From assembly GCF_014905175.1 (NCBI RefSeq), contig NC_057788.1, positions 10,168,001-10,232,000 on the forward strand: a stretch of 64,000 bases of DNA. Direction: 5' to 3'. The notes below the pieces were generated by a model. The model was not told where the DNA came from, made no database searches, and saw only the letters and a list, made by a program, of their open reading frames with translations. Below are positions 1-9,901 of this stretch, one piece after another. The stretch comes from Aphidius gifuensis. Taxonomy: Eukaryota; Arthropoda; Insecta; Hymenoptera; Braconidae. Position numbers and translations under genes: made by a program. The number at the start of each line of letters is the position of its first letter. Within the stretch, counting starts at the first letter, position 1.

Positions 1-724
1 CTCATCTTGAAGTACTAACGATTAATTGGCAATAATGTGAAAATTCAAGTTTACCATTAGTTTACCATAGTTTCCGACACCTATCATATTTTTTTCGAAA
101 TCAAACCAAGAAAATGGCAAACCTGGACCTTTATTGACTGGACTATTAGTCAAGTCATTAGAACAAGTTGGTGGAACCTTGAAAGAGTTATGTTTTTCAC
201 GTGATCAAAATAAAAAATATCTCTGCTTACCAGATTCATTGGCTTCCGTAAGTTTAAATTTTTTAAATATTATATTACTATAAAAAAATTTTATCTAATT
301 TTTAATACATAACTTGTTCATTTTCCAGGTATTTCCTCAATTAATAACTTTGGAGAAGTTAAATATAATTAATTTTGAGCCAAGCCAATCATTACTCCAG
401 TCGATAAGTGAAATAAAAAGTTTAGTTCATCTGAGACTCATGTGTTCTTGGCTGAACAATGATCCAGTATTTGATAAACAAACTGATATGTATCCAATTG
501 GGAATCTACAAAATCTCGAGACGTTATTTATTAATTATAATTGTGGCGTTACAGATGAATTTTTGATTAATATTTGTAATATTGCTAAAAAATTAAGGCA
601 TTTAGATATAATTGGTAAAAATATAACAGATAATGGTATGATTGCACTTAATGATTTAAAAGAGTTGGAATCGCTCAAATTTAATTTGAATGAATTAGAA
701 AATAATGATGAAATAATTAATTAA
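1..724 (+). pseudogene. F-box/LRR-type leucine-rich-repeat relic, 3' part
   Basis: The last exon (329-724) and the one before it (to 247) read as leucine-rich repeats, with phrases such as LVHLRLMCSW and LRHLDIIGKN, joined by a clean intron (248-328, gtaagt...ttccag). This resembles the C-terminal part of the F-box/LRR genes further right. The upstream exon is not intact. From base 3 it reads HLEVLTINWQ and then meets a TAA near 33-35; the LRR-like reading resumes, and it must change frame near 130-135 to join LLTGLLVKSLEQ. I therefore read it as a decayed gene whose 5' part lies outside the window. F-box/LRR proteins are substrate receptors of SCF ubiquitin ligases, but no F-box is visible here. 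A sequencing error could explain the frame change; the added stop makes decay likelier. Confidence 0.6.
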
Positions 725-822
725 CCCCAATATATGGGCTTGCGAGTGTGTTTGAACATGCCATACGTTGCCACATCTAATTTTTGTAAAGTTTATAATT
801 AGTTACTCATTAATTGACCGAT

Positions 823-1092
823 CAACATTCATCATCAGCTCAATCAGGACTTGAATTTATTGGATTATATGATAATAGCTGTTCTGCACGTATTCATCTT
901 GATGTTTTAAATACAACAAATAATGAAGATAAATTATTAAATCAAGATTGGATAATCACTGTTGGTGGTAGTGATGGAAATTCAATATATTCTTTTTACA
1001 TGAATTCAAAAAATTGGTGAATTAATAATCATTATTCTCAAGTTTTTTTAAGAAAAAAATTTCCATTATCAACTGATGTACAGTATTTTTAA
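823..1092 (+). pseudogene. Secreted two-domain family, copy 1 (second domain only, nonsense)
   Basis: This piece matches the second domain of the intact gene at 2,608-3,620: FIGLYDNSCSARIHLD, LNTTN, LNQDW and a closing STDVQYF before TAA at 1,090-1,092. In the intact copy the codons after SKNW read TGG TTT; here TGG has become TGA (1,018-1,020), cutting off the last 24 codons, although the frame beyond stays readable. There is no signal peptide and no first domain upstream: bases 725-820 join LRR-relic flank directly to the domain. It is the oldest-looking of three tandem copies. Confidence 0.7.
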
Positions 1093-1355
1093 ATAATTAT
1101 GAAATTTTGTAAAATAAATTTTTATGTTTTACATAAATAAAAAGTAATTTATCTAATAAATAAATTGTTTATATTGTAATTATATTATATATTCATTTGA
1201 ATTATATAAATTAACAAAAAGTAAAATTAATTTTTTGGTAAATAAAAAATGGATTACATTAAAAATTAAATTTTTAAAATACATGAAAAAAAGATATACT
1301 GTTTTTTTTTTTTTCAAAATGATCAAAAAATAGATTCCAATGATTCTAAAGACCT

Positions 1356-1634
1356 CAATGTTAATCACCCGACGATCAGACCACTGTGATTTTATCAAAA
1401 ATCAAAAACACGATTATATTTCATTCACATCTCTTCAGAGATCAGTCAAATTGATTTCATTGTGAGTACAATATCTCACTATCATTACTATCAATAATAA
1501 TTCACTTTATAAAAACAGAAATTATTAAATTTTCTTCAAATAAAAATATTAATTGACTTCATATCAACTTTGTTGCATTTTATTTTCTTTTTTCTTATTT
1601 AAATGTAAAATAATAAAAAAAAAAATTTATATAA
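1356..1634 (+). repeat. Duplicated upstream region of the secreted-protein copies (unit 1)
   Basis: The stretch from the phrase ttaatcacccgacgatcag to the start codon of copy 2 aligns with 2,318-2,607 upstream of copy 3 (ttaatcacctgacgatcac, ...attcactttgcaaaa...). The repeated unit is roughly 950 bp and includes the promoter and 5' UTR, so the genes multiplied by tandem duplication with their control regions. I see no certain TATA box. Confidence 0.6.
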
Positions 1635-2204
1635 ATGGAGTATTTTTTGGTGACGATGTTGTTGCTTTGCTGTTGTTTCGGGAAAAAAATAATTATTACA
1701 GAGGATATTCTATTTACTTTAAACCAGAAACAATTATTGAACGTATATGTCAATGGCTTTGACTGCAACGAAAGTTATAAGAAAAGCTCCATATGACAAT
1801 AAAAGGTTGACTGTATTTGTTCCATCAGAAGAACAACCAATTTCCATGTGTAAATTGAATATGGGGACCTACCAGTTCCAGTGGTTTGATTTCAAGAGAA
1901 ATGATACAATCATTTATAATTATGGTAAATTCACGTCATACTCGTCATTTGCTCAATCAGGACTTGAATTTATTGGATTAGATGATAATAGGTGTTCTGT
2001 ACGAATTCATCTTGATCGCATACAACAAATAAAGAAAATGATATTTTGAATCAAGATTGGATCATTACTGTTGATGGTAGTGATAAAAAGACAGAATATT
2101 CTTTTTATATGAATTCAAAAACTTGGTGGAATAATAATCATTATTCTAAAGTTTTTATTTCAAAAAAATTTCGATTTTCTGGTACTGATGTACAATATTT
2201 TTAA
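1635..2204 (+). pseudogene. Secreted two-domain family, copy 2 (internal deletion, frameshifts)
   Basis: It starts with an ATG and a hydrophobic signal-like run (MEYFLVTMLLLCCCF) matching the signal peptide of copy 3. It then jumps straight to the end of domain 1 (YYRGYSIYFKPET), so about 100 codons of domain 1 are missing. At least two frame changes follow: one near 1,745-1,750, before ATKVIRKAPYDNK, and one near 2,015-2,025, where HLD loses the frame of LNTTN. The reading recovers to LNQDW-like codons and ends at TAA 2,202-2,204. The conserved FIGLDDNRCSVRIHLD motif is intact. Clearly a dead copy. Confidence 0.7.
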
Positions 2205-2607
2205 ATAATATTTCTTTCATTATTTTATAGAAATGAAATTGATAAATACGTAATTAATGTTATTTTAATAATTATGATATTTTGTAAGATAAATTTTTAA
2301 CTTCCAACAACTACAATGACCTCAATATTAATCACCTGACGATCACACCACTTTGATTTTATAATAAAAAAAAAAAGCAAGTTAGAATATTTTTTCACTC
2401 CGTTTTATCAGCAGACATCAGTCGAATTTATTTTATTGTGGATACCAGATCCCACTAACAATAATCAATAATCATTCACTTTGCAAAAATATAAATTATT
2501 TAATTTTCTTTTAATAAAAATATTTATTTCACTTGATTAAACTTAATTGCATTTTTTTTTCTTATTTCTAATTAAATAATAATTTATCAAAAAAGATATT
2601 TACGAAA

Positions 2608-3620
2608 ATGGAGTGTTTCTTGATGACGTTGATGTTGCTGACGTTGTCGTTATCAACATCATTTGTGTCTGGTAAGTTTAATATGTTCAATAAATATTTC
2701 ATCATGATAAATCATAAATACAAGTATTAATTATATATAATTGTTAAAAAGGAACAAATTTTAGTTCGTCAAATGGCTATGACCCTTTTGGAGAATCAAT
2801 TACAGTACAATTAAAAGCCTATAAAGAAGAAGTACTTCGATGCATAATTCGACTCGAAACAAGTGAAGCTGGATTTTATGATTTTTTTCCACTGTATGAT
2901 AAAGGTGGACTAATTCATCGTTTTAGAATGTTCAAGTATATTGGTGACACAGATAACAGCTGTTCGTTTATTATATATCCAAAACATTATGTATTTGAAA
3001 GTTATTTTAATGAATATGAAGCATTTAAAGGAAAATGGACAATCATTGAAAAATATTCATGTGAGAAATCACTTTGGAATATTGTAACTTTTGTTTATGA
3101 TTGGGAGAGACAAGGTTGTTACAGAGAATATGATATTTATTTTAATCCAAGAACAAGTGTTGAAGTTATGTCAATGACTTGGGCTGCAACAAAAATTATA
3201 AGAAAAGCTCCATACGATGATAAAACATTGACAGTGTTTCTTCAATCAGAAAGACAACCAATATCGTTGTGTATATTAAATATAGGATTCAATTTTTTTG
3301 ACCTCAGGAGAAATGATATTATCATCTATAATAAATACACGTCATATTCATCATCAGCTGAATTGGGGATTGAATATATTGGATTCAATGATAATAGTTG
3401 CTCTGTACGAATTAATCTTGATCTTTTAAATACAACAAATAAAGAAGATGATATTTTAAATCAAGATTGGATGTTTACTGTGATGCATGTTGATTACAAG
3501 GAAAAAAATTCAATATATTCTTTCCATATGGGCTCGAAAAATTGGTGGTTTGATAATCATTACTCTAAAGTTTTTTTGAGAAAAAAATTTTTATCATCAA
3601 CAGATGTTCAACATTATTAA
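2608..3620 (+). CDS. Secreted protein with two tandem repeats of an unrecognised domain (copy 3, intact)
   Basis: Two exons: 2,608-2,671 and 2,752-3,620, intron gtaagt...aaaaag, 310 residues. Residues 1-22 form a signal peptide (MECFLMTLMLLTLSLSTSF, VSG). The mature protein is two homologous halves of about 140 residues. Each opens with a segment of the form YDP/YDD...TVxL/LTVF, passes an IIRL/ILNI strand, and centres on the same signature: YIGDTDNSCSFII in half 1 and YIGFNDNSCSVRI in half 2. Half 1 adds further cysteines (KYSCEKS, RQGCYREY). No membrane segment or catalytic motif is seen. I do not recognise the family; the size and beta-rich pattern would suit a CUB-like or lectin-like fold, which is only a guess. 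It is the last of three tandem copies and the only one with an open frame, so the likely role is extracellular, perhaps a gland or haemolymph product. Confidence 0.75.
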
Positions 3621-3959
3621 TTTTTAATGTCATTATTATTTTTTTTAAAGTAATTAAATAAACAATTTAATAAAATTATTTCTGCGGGAAAATTTTATAT
3701 TTATTTGACTTTTTTTATGATAAAAAAAAATTTTTTATTAATTTAATTTTTCAGTGACAATTTGGCTAATATATTTTTTAACAATTTGATAAAATATTTT
3801 ATCCCTGAAAAATATTTAAATAATTTGTCCAATAATATAATTTTTCGATTCTTCAAACTCCAAATTAATATCATATAATAAATTATTTTCATTCATCATT
3901 GATTTATTTAATTTACGATTTTTATTTTTAATTAAATTATTGTTGTTTTCTATTTTAAT
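3621..3959. other. Intergenic, AT-rich
   Basis: This lies between two convergent genes. It contains poly-A/T runs and AATAAA-like signals on both strands, consistent with the 3' ends of both neighbours. Nothing else is seen. Confidence 0.5.
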
Positions 3960-4410
3960 CTAGTCTATCAACGTCTTCATCGTGTGATTATTTGGCCAGG
4001 TATCACGACGTATTAATTTTGATAATTTTTTTATTACTTTTTTTTTTTTATCTATATAATTAATTATTGAAATATTATTTTCCTTTGATATTGGATATAG
4101 TTTTTCATACATTTCTTCAAGATTATCTAGCTCTTCTTCATCTTCATAATTAATCAAATCATCATCACTAATTTGTGATATACCAAGAGCAGTTATATCA
4201 GCATCAATAGATTCAATCACAGATATGAGTAATCTGTCTTCAAGCTCTAATTCTTCCTCAGTTTTTGGGTAATTATTTTCAGCACTTGGTGACACATCTC
4301 CAACGACACTCTATAAAATGTCAATTAATAATTCAATTTTATTAAATAAATTTTAATAGTAAATATTTATTACAAACCACTCTGACATCTTCCAAATTAT
4401 CCTCAGTCAT
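3960..4410 (-). CDS. Small acidic protein of unknown function
   Basis: Two exons on the minus strand: 4,410-4,378 (MTEDNLEDVRV) and 4,310-3,960, intron gtttgt...ttatag, phase 0, 127 residues. The N-terminal two thirds are acidic and helix-prone (TEEELELEDRLL, DDDLINYEDEEELDNLEEMYEKL), followed by a lysine-rich patch (DKKKKVIKKLSKL) and a short tail ending NNHTMKTLID. No signal peptide or membrane segment is seen. It starts 408 bp from, and divergent to, the broken SEH1 gene, so the two may once have shared a promoter. The clean splice sites and open frame argue for a real gene. I do not recognise the family; a small subunit of a larger nuclear complex would suit the composition, but that is speculation. 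Confidence 0.6.
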
Positions 4411-4818
4411 TTTTTTTTTTAAATTATTACTGGAGGAAAAAAAAATAAAATAAAATTTCGATTATTAATTACTATAATTTTTTACGTGATTCAGGTAACA
4501 TTTCATTTCATTTTTTATCCAAGAAATCAATTGAGCCTTGTCAAGGACACGAATGAAAAATAAAAATAATAAATCCCGCGCAAACTCAATAATCAAACTT
4601 GTAAATGTGAAAAATTATTTAAGTTTAATTTTCATGAAAGCGTTAAAAGTAATCAACAAAAAACAGCCCCTCTTTCAGCAAACATAACAAAAAAAATAAC
4701 CTAAAATATTTTAAAATTTTATCAACAATAAATTAATAAATACAGTACAAATGTTGTTTTTTAGCTACTTGTTGATAATTTTTATTGTTATATTGTTTTT
4801 TTTATTATTAAAATAAAA

Positions 4819-5510
4819 ATGTTTGAAGCACATAATTTGTATGCTGAGCATAAAGATCTTATTCATGATATTGCTTATGACTTTTATGATCAAAGAATGG
4901 CAACATGTTCTAGTAACCAATTTGTCAAGGTATTTTTTTATTTTAAACAAAAAAAAAAAAAGAAAAAAACTAATATTCATTTTATATTTGTTAATTATAT
5001 TTTTAATGATACATATAGGTATGAGATGGAGATGAGCCCGAAAATTGGCATCTAAGTGCATCATGGAAAGGTCACAGTGGTTCTGTTTGGAAAGTAACAT
5101 GGGCACATCCAGAATTTGGACAAGAACTTGCAACATGTTCATTTGATCGTACTGCTGCTGTTTGGGAAGAAATTGGTATGTTTAAAATAACCACTTTTTA
5201 TTTACAAATGTTATTTGTTATTTATTGTTTAAATTTTAAATAGTTGGAGAAGCATCTGGACCTGGTGAACGTGGTATACGTTATTGGGTTAGAAGAACAA
5301 ATCTTGATGATTCACGTACATCAGTATAACTGGTGTTAAATTTGGTCCAAAAACACAGTTGAATCCATCAGACAATGAGTATTTAGAAGATACAGATATC
5401 CAAGAGAACAATGTAACGAACGATGGAAAGTCCGATAATCCTGATGATTGTTCAGAAAATAATAATCATAATAATAATGTTTAGCTGATGAGCTTGATGA
5501 GACATTTTAA
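4819..5510 (+). pseudogene. Seh1: SEH1 nucleoporin (WD40) relic, internally deleted
   Basis: Exon 1 (4,819-4,929) begins MFEAHNLYAEHKDLIHDIAY and reads MATCSSNQFVK. Exon 2 (5,019-5,175) carries ENWHLSASWKGHSGSVWKV, THP-like WAHPEFGQ and FDRTAAVWEEI. Exon 3 (from 5,244) carries VGEASGPGERG and DSRTSV. These match the N-terminal WD repeats of SEH1, a subunit of the nuclear-pore Nup107-160 complex and of GATOR2. Lesions: the second codon of exon 2, expected W, is TGA (5,022-5,024); two extra bases (TA) follow RTSV and shift the frame; and WD repeats 3-6 are missing, replaced directly by an acidic Asn/Asp-rich tail ending near 5,484 or, in another frame, at 5,510. The real protein is about 350 residues; barely half can be traced here. 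A functional copy must exist elsewhere, since SEH1 is a conserved core gene. Confidence 0.8.
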
Positions 5511-5530
5511 GAAATCCTCAGATGTGACTT

Positions 5531-5672
5531 CAAACAAATAAAGAAATAATTAATAACATTATTACTGGTCGTGATGTATATAATGTTTTTTTTTTTCAAT
5601 TAATAAATTGCAACTTACTGATATGCGTTTTTCAAGAGTTTTTCTGTATTTATGAGGGAAGGCTCTTTTAAC
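5531..5672 (-). pseudogene. Reversed annexin exon 3/intron 3 fragment
   Basis: Read on the minus strand, 5,672-5,619 encodes VKRAFPHKYRKTLEKRIS, matching the end of annexin exon 3 (IKKAFHQKYGKTLEKRIS in loci A-D). A proper GT donor follows at 5,618, then about 90 bp aligning with annexin intron 3 (cacgaccagtaataatgtta, ttctttatttgtttg). It is the only annexin piece in the window on the minus strand and has no neighbouring exons, so it is a stray relic of a duplication or repair event. Confidence 0.75.
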
Positions 5673-6735
5673 ATGCTTATTTAGACGCTTATTTAGAACT
5701 CCCACTGAGTAAAAAAAAAATAATAATAGTCCTGGTGGGAAAAATCTCTCCAGATTTCTACGCAATTGAGACTTCCGGAGATATTTACGGAAAAATCTCT
5801 AGACTACTTTCATAATATCTCCGGATTTTCTCCGAAATTGTTGCTTCAAAAAACCAATGGATAAAAATGAAATAATGAATTAAAAACGAGAAATAAGAGC
5901 TTAAAATATATTTATTTCCCCTATATAAACTCTTGTTTCTTGTTTTTTTTATTTATTTTTTCACTATACACGGAAAAAAATTTCTGGCGAATGCCACTGT
6001 AAAAAGTTCAGTCACAGGAGTATGGTTGCAGTCACTATACGTTCAAAGACTGCAACTATTTGTTCAGCTGTGTTTCGTCGAAAGAGAAAATGTAAAAAAA
6101 ATAATAAGAGAAAAAGGCATTATGTCAAATATTTATCTTAAACGTGTTTGCAGGTTGGTCATGGTGAATCTCTAACATTTTACCAAGGTAAAGCATTTTA
6201 CCTTGGCTCTTTACATTCCTTCTTCACCATGAATAATTGTAGACCTTGGTCTAAGGGATGAGCGCTCACCCCATAAAATATGATGGGGAGGCTATTCTCG
6301 AATGAATGTGAGTCGACTTACTCACACGGATCGAGGTCCGTCAACGGATCTACTTGAGCGACGAACTAAGATCCGTTCACGGAGGACAGTTCGTATGAGA
6401 GTAGCCAGTTCGTCGACGAATGTAAATATCCGTCTCTCATACAAATTGAGTTGAGCGCGAGACAATTGCTTGTATTTTTTATTTTGGTTTATTGTTGCTT
6501 GTTTATTTCAATTGTTGTATTTTTATTTATTTTATTCTATCATCATTTAAAAAACAGTTCAATGAACAAACTATTAATATCAGTCAAATTCACCAGTGAT
6601 ATAAGTATCGAGATCACAACTACATTTTTCTTTATACCGTTGACATATTTTTTCGATGTCCTTGTTTTTAAAATTAAAAAAAAATATTGATCATCAAAGG
6701 AACTTCGTTTTTACTGTCATTAGTAATGAAGTCTA
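5673..6735. other. Intergenic with short inverted repeats
   Basis: No gene is seen. At 5,965 stands acacggaaaaaaattt, the same end sequence as the candidate transposon at 37.5 kb. At about 6,153-6,232 there is a nested inverted repeat: tcatggtgaa...ttcaccatga enclosing ccaaggtaaa-gca-ttttaccttgg. The stretch 6,240-6,450 is GC-richer than its surroundings, with paired ggatc/gatcc motifs, and may be a fragment of another element. Confidence 0.4.
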
Positions 6736-7611
6736 TTATGATTGTATACAAACCGTTTTTCCCGGGGAATGAAATTGTAATAAAGAATATTTACCTGTTG
6801 ATTGATTTATTTTGTCAATTCTCTTTTTTAAAATTTCAACGGAATTTTGTGATTCTTCCATTGCTTTTATTGTGAGTCTTATACTAAGTCGTAACGCGAC
6901 TGGTAATTCAAATCTCTGTATTTTTTTGATCATTACGCACTCTCTATCATGGTATTCCATATGTGAGTTCTTTTGACAATTACTTGATCAAAAAATTGCG
7001 TATGGACAATTATCGCATGGTAACCCTGACCATGTTTGTTTTCCACAGTGCCAACATAATTCATAGATCATATTTTGTTGTATCATTTGAGCATAGTGTT
7101 TTCGAACGCTAATTACCTCACCACTTTTGATTTCTTTTGTTGCAACAATATGCCTTCCGAATTTTTTCGAGTAATTTAGAGTGACCGATTCGGATAGGCC
7201 AAGAACCTTTGAATTTTCGAATTCTAATTTTGGTTGTTTTTCTTCATGAACGAAATTGTAATTAGTTGTATCAACTATCCCATTATTTTTAAATTCACGA
7301 AGCCCATCGTTCATGTTTTTTTGATCTTTACCGCTCATTTTTTCAAGATAGCGTTGAGTCTCTTTTAGTGAAATGTCAATATCATTATCATTATCTGCAT
7401 TTAAAATGCGTTGACAACGTGCTCTACGGAACCACAATTTCGCCTTTAATTCATCAGGGTATTTATGGTCCAGAGCACGTTGAATGTCTTGCAGGCAATG
7501 ATTAATTAATTTTGCTCTGAACAGAGCAGCTGATCTATTTGCAAAGGCGATGGATATTTCTTCCCCATCCGGCTTTGCCCAAGCAACACTTGCAGTGTAT
7601 GACAACATAAT
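6736..7611 (-). pseudogene. SMYD4-like (TPR/SET/MYND) gene fragment with a stop in the zinc finger
   Basis: The minus strand encodes a TPR segment (ISIAFANRSAALF, DIQRALDHKYP, AKLWFRRARC), the N-terminal piece of a SET domain (FGRHIVATKEIKSGEVI) and a MYND zinc finger (ELCWHCGKQTWSGLPCDNC, NCQKNSHMEYHDREC), the order found in SMYD4-type lysine methyltransferase-like proteins. In the finger the codon after YAIF is TGA (6,988-6,990), exactly where a zinc-binding cysteine is expected (FCSSNC); the frame continues unbroken beyond it. The rest of the SET domain and the C-terminal region are absent downstream of 6,736, and the frame is closed upstream of about 7,611, so both ends are missing. A truncated, nonsense-bearing copy; a functional paralog probably lies elsewhere. 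Confidence 0.75.
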
Positions 7612-7689
7612 AGTCGATGAATGGGCTCATTATTGCCAAAATCAGTTCCACGAACCTCCCTTGCAACATACATTTGAGACCTTTGATCA

Positions 7690-7818
7690 AATCTTTGTTG
7701 TAGAAATGGTGGAAAAAGGGTGGAGAAATATTTCCACCGCTTCTCTAACCCTGGGTCATTTTCGGAAAAAGGTGAGAAAATACGGAGAAATATTTACACC
7801 AGGGTTAACCCTATTATA
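7690..7818. repeat. Short dispersed repeat with near-palindromic GGAGAAATATTTCCACC core
   Basis: Two cores lie here (7,722-7,738 and about 7,784-7,800), the second inside an accctgggt...accagggtt inverted pair. The same 17-mer, on either strand, recurs near 9,476, 10,632, 21,042, 22,822, 27,532 and 30,097. It looks like a scattered mini-element. Confidence 0.5.
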
Positions 7819-7834
7819 ATAAAGAATTAATAAA

Positions 7835-8115
7835 GCATGTTGAAAAAACCCTTCTTACAATCGATGAGTTTTTGAAAAATATTGCATCATTATTTTTTTT
7901 GAATATTTTTTTATTTTATATTTTTATCGGTAATTCAAACTTTCATTGGTACCTCTATGAGTCATCTTTGTTTTGTCATTGACAAAATTATGATAACAGA
8001 ATTATGTTATTGCTGTTATTATTATTGTCAAATTTAGTAGTTAATACTTTAATTTAAATTTTGATGATCATAATAGCATTTATTCTTCATCATTTCAGTG
8101 GAATAAGATTTACAA
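7835..8115 (+). pseudogene. Annexin relic (end of exon 2, intron 2, start of exon 3)
   Basis: The sequence aaaaaacccttcttacaat equals the end of annexin exon 2 (KALLTI). It is followed by annexin intron 2 (ggtaattcaaac, atgagtcat, ctttgttttgtcattgacaaaa) and the acceptor with tcatttcagtggaat at about 8,092-8,105. The donor has changed (cgatgagttt) and the reading ends at once. The rest of the gene is missing on both sides. Confidence 0.7.
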
Positions 8116-8412
8116 AGCTCATTTGAATGCAAATGATTCGAATGATTCAACAAAAAAAATTGTGATGACAAGATTGATGTTAGCAGCCATAAAAATTCAA
8201 TTTCTATAGGATATTTGATACTGTATTATTGCATTTGAAGCAGCAACATACAATACTCAAATGAAAAATATAAAAATTAAAAAAAAAAATCATAATTACC
8301 ACAATCAATGAACTTTTTCAAATCAACTTATTTATAAATTATTAACTTGTAAATAACTGTAAATAAAAAATATATTAGAGATTATTAAAGTTTCAAGTAA
8401 TATTATAATTAA

Positions 8413-8598
8413 TTGTTTAAAGCAGCAAGAGCCTTTGTAACTTCACTTGACTCGATAAAAGTGGTGAAATCAAATCCTACGTTTTTAGCTGATGTTATTC
8501 TATCCAGTCGTTGGAATGAACCCCAAGCAGTCCATATTGTACCAGCAGATCAGCAGCAGCAGATTGAAAGCCATTTACTTTCACCACATCTTTAAAAC
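8413..8598 (-). pseudogene. Exon-like 3' end of an unrecognised gene (block copy 1)
   Basis: On the minus strand two coding-looking pieces stand around a candidate intron: one reading TIWTAWGSFQRLDRITSAK, and one ending FIESSEVTKALAALNN before a stop. The block copy at about 19,945-20,135 conserves both (TARDSLQRLDRITSAEK; ESSKVAKALVALNN), with a gtaggat donor between. Conservation of phrase and splice position suggests a real ancestral gene. I do not recognise it. Confidence 0.35.
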
Positions 8599-8721
8599 AA
8601 ATTTAATTATTTGTTTATTAAAGAACTTAAAATTGTTATAAATAACTCAATAATACCAAAAAAAATTGATGAAAAAATTTAAAAAATATTTCAATCTATC
8701 ATGATTAATATTAACATTGAG

Positions 8722-8793
8722 TATCCTGATGCAATAACATGCTGAGCGCTTGGAGATCCATAATGCACTCGGCATGTAATTGCACCCGGACCT
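8722..8793. other. Hairpin H1 (block copy 1), pre-miRNA-like
   Basis: An imperfect inverted repeat of about 70 nt: left arm ...ctgatgcaataacatgctga, right arm ...gcactcggcatgtaattgca. In block copy 2 (20,264-20,335) the outer stem is perfect (GTCCGGATGCA/TGCATCCGGAC), and several differences between copies keep pairing. Size and shape suit a microRNA precursor or a small hairpin RNA; expression is unknown. Confidence 0.45.
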
Positions 8794-9070
8794 TCAATTG
8801 CTTAATAATAAGCTGTGTTTAAATTCAGCTTGGTTTTTTAATTTGATCAAACTATCGATCATTATTTAAAATATATATAAGTTGCTAGACGACATGTTGA
8901 ACCTTCCGCTGGTAACGCACTCCATTATGGTAAAATATTTTCTATCGTGTTCTGTAGTGACTACAGTTTTTTGTTATGTCGGAGGGTAGCCACACAAACT
9001 CACTAAAGAAACGCTTATCACTATTTTATCATAATTTAAGAGGTTGTTTAAATCGAATTTAAATATATTT

Positions 9071-9175
9071 TATGACACTAGAGACAGTGGGAATGATGTG
9101 TGAATTTTAAGAGCTTAGTAAGGGCAGTGCGTTTTTGAAAGTGCACACGTTATTCCCACTGTCCCTAGTGTCATA
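9071..9175. other. Hairpin H2 (block copy 1)
   Basis: A 105-nt inverted repeat with ends TATGACACTAGAGACAGTGG / CCACTGTCCCTAGTGTCATA and a stem running about 27 bp before it becomes irregular. The same hairpin stands at 20,627-20,729 and 27,168-27,266. It could be a short palindromic mobile element or a hairpin RNA gene. Confidence 0.55.
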
Positions 9176-9227
9176 AAAAGAATTACAAACTTTATAAATG
9201 ATACGTTTAACTATAAAAAAAAAATAT

Positions 9228-9480
9228 GCGGCTTTATACCTTTATTTGTATAGCACAGTTTTTTACCCTGTATCCGCATGCTTCACGGTATCTCAAATTA
9301 TCACCAAGATTATCATCAACAAATGTCGAATCAATTTTACAGTTTAAAATTCTAAAAGTACTTACCAGATTAAAATATTGACCGATATGCTAGTACCTTC
9401 ACGCACATCATCAGTATCATCAGTATTAACAGCAACGTCACGATCAAGATCATCAACGAAATCCAAATTTACCTTGGTGG
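9228..9480 (-). pseudogene. Exon-like pieces of an unrecognised minus-strand gene (block copy 1)
   Basis: The minus strand reads DFVDDLDRDVAVNTDDTDDV-like codons just downstream of the GGTGGAAATATTTC core, then a gtaagt-like donor. Further on it reads STFVDDN...RYREA. The same two phrases recur in block copies 2 and 3 (20,799-21,047; about 27,340-27,530). The family is unknown; conservation of phrase suggests exons of a lost gene. Confidence 0.35.
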
Positions 9481-9843
9481 AAATATTTCTCCGACTTTTC
9501 TATACTTTTTCTATAACTTTTCTCCACTGTTTCTCCACTTTTCCCACTTTTTCTTAAAATGACTCAGAAGTTTATTCTATTACCCATTACTATTATTTAA
9601 AATATGTTTCTTGTATTTATTTAAATCTTGTAAGTTATATCTTTTTTTTGCTTCTCTATCAACCATTAAACTTAAAGTGATTCAGGTGGACAATTTTTAT
9701 GTGTAGATAGGCAGAAAAAATTCATATGCAATGATAAAAATAAAATGCTTGCTTATAATCATTTAATAATATATGTTATATGGATTTTTTTTTCGTTTAT
9801 CTTTCTTAGTATATGCTTGAATTGCTGGTTTGATAATAAAAAT

Positions 9844-9901
9844 AGACAATATTGTGATCCAAGAATTATCAGTAATAACTATCATGGATAACAATATTAT
9901 C
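9844..9901. other. Hairpin H3 (block copy 1)
   Basis: Inverted repeat around the loop attatcagtaataac, with arms like TATTGTGATCCAAGA and CATGGATAACAATATT. It corresponds to the perfect 21-bp-arm hairpin at 27,916-27,972 and to 21,461-21,516. Confidence 0.45.

Noticed and set aside
6988..6990. Selenocysteine codon in the SMYD4-like MYND finger
   Set aside because: The gene is truncated at both ends, SMYD proteins are not known selenoproteins, and hymenopterans studied so far lack selenoproteins. Nonsense decay is simpler.
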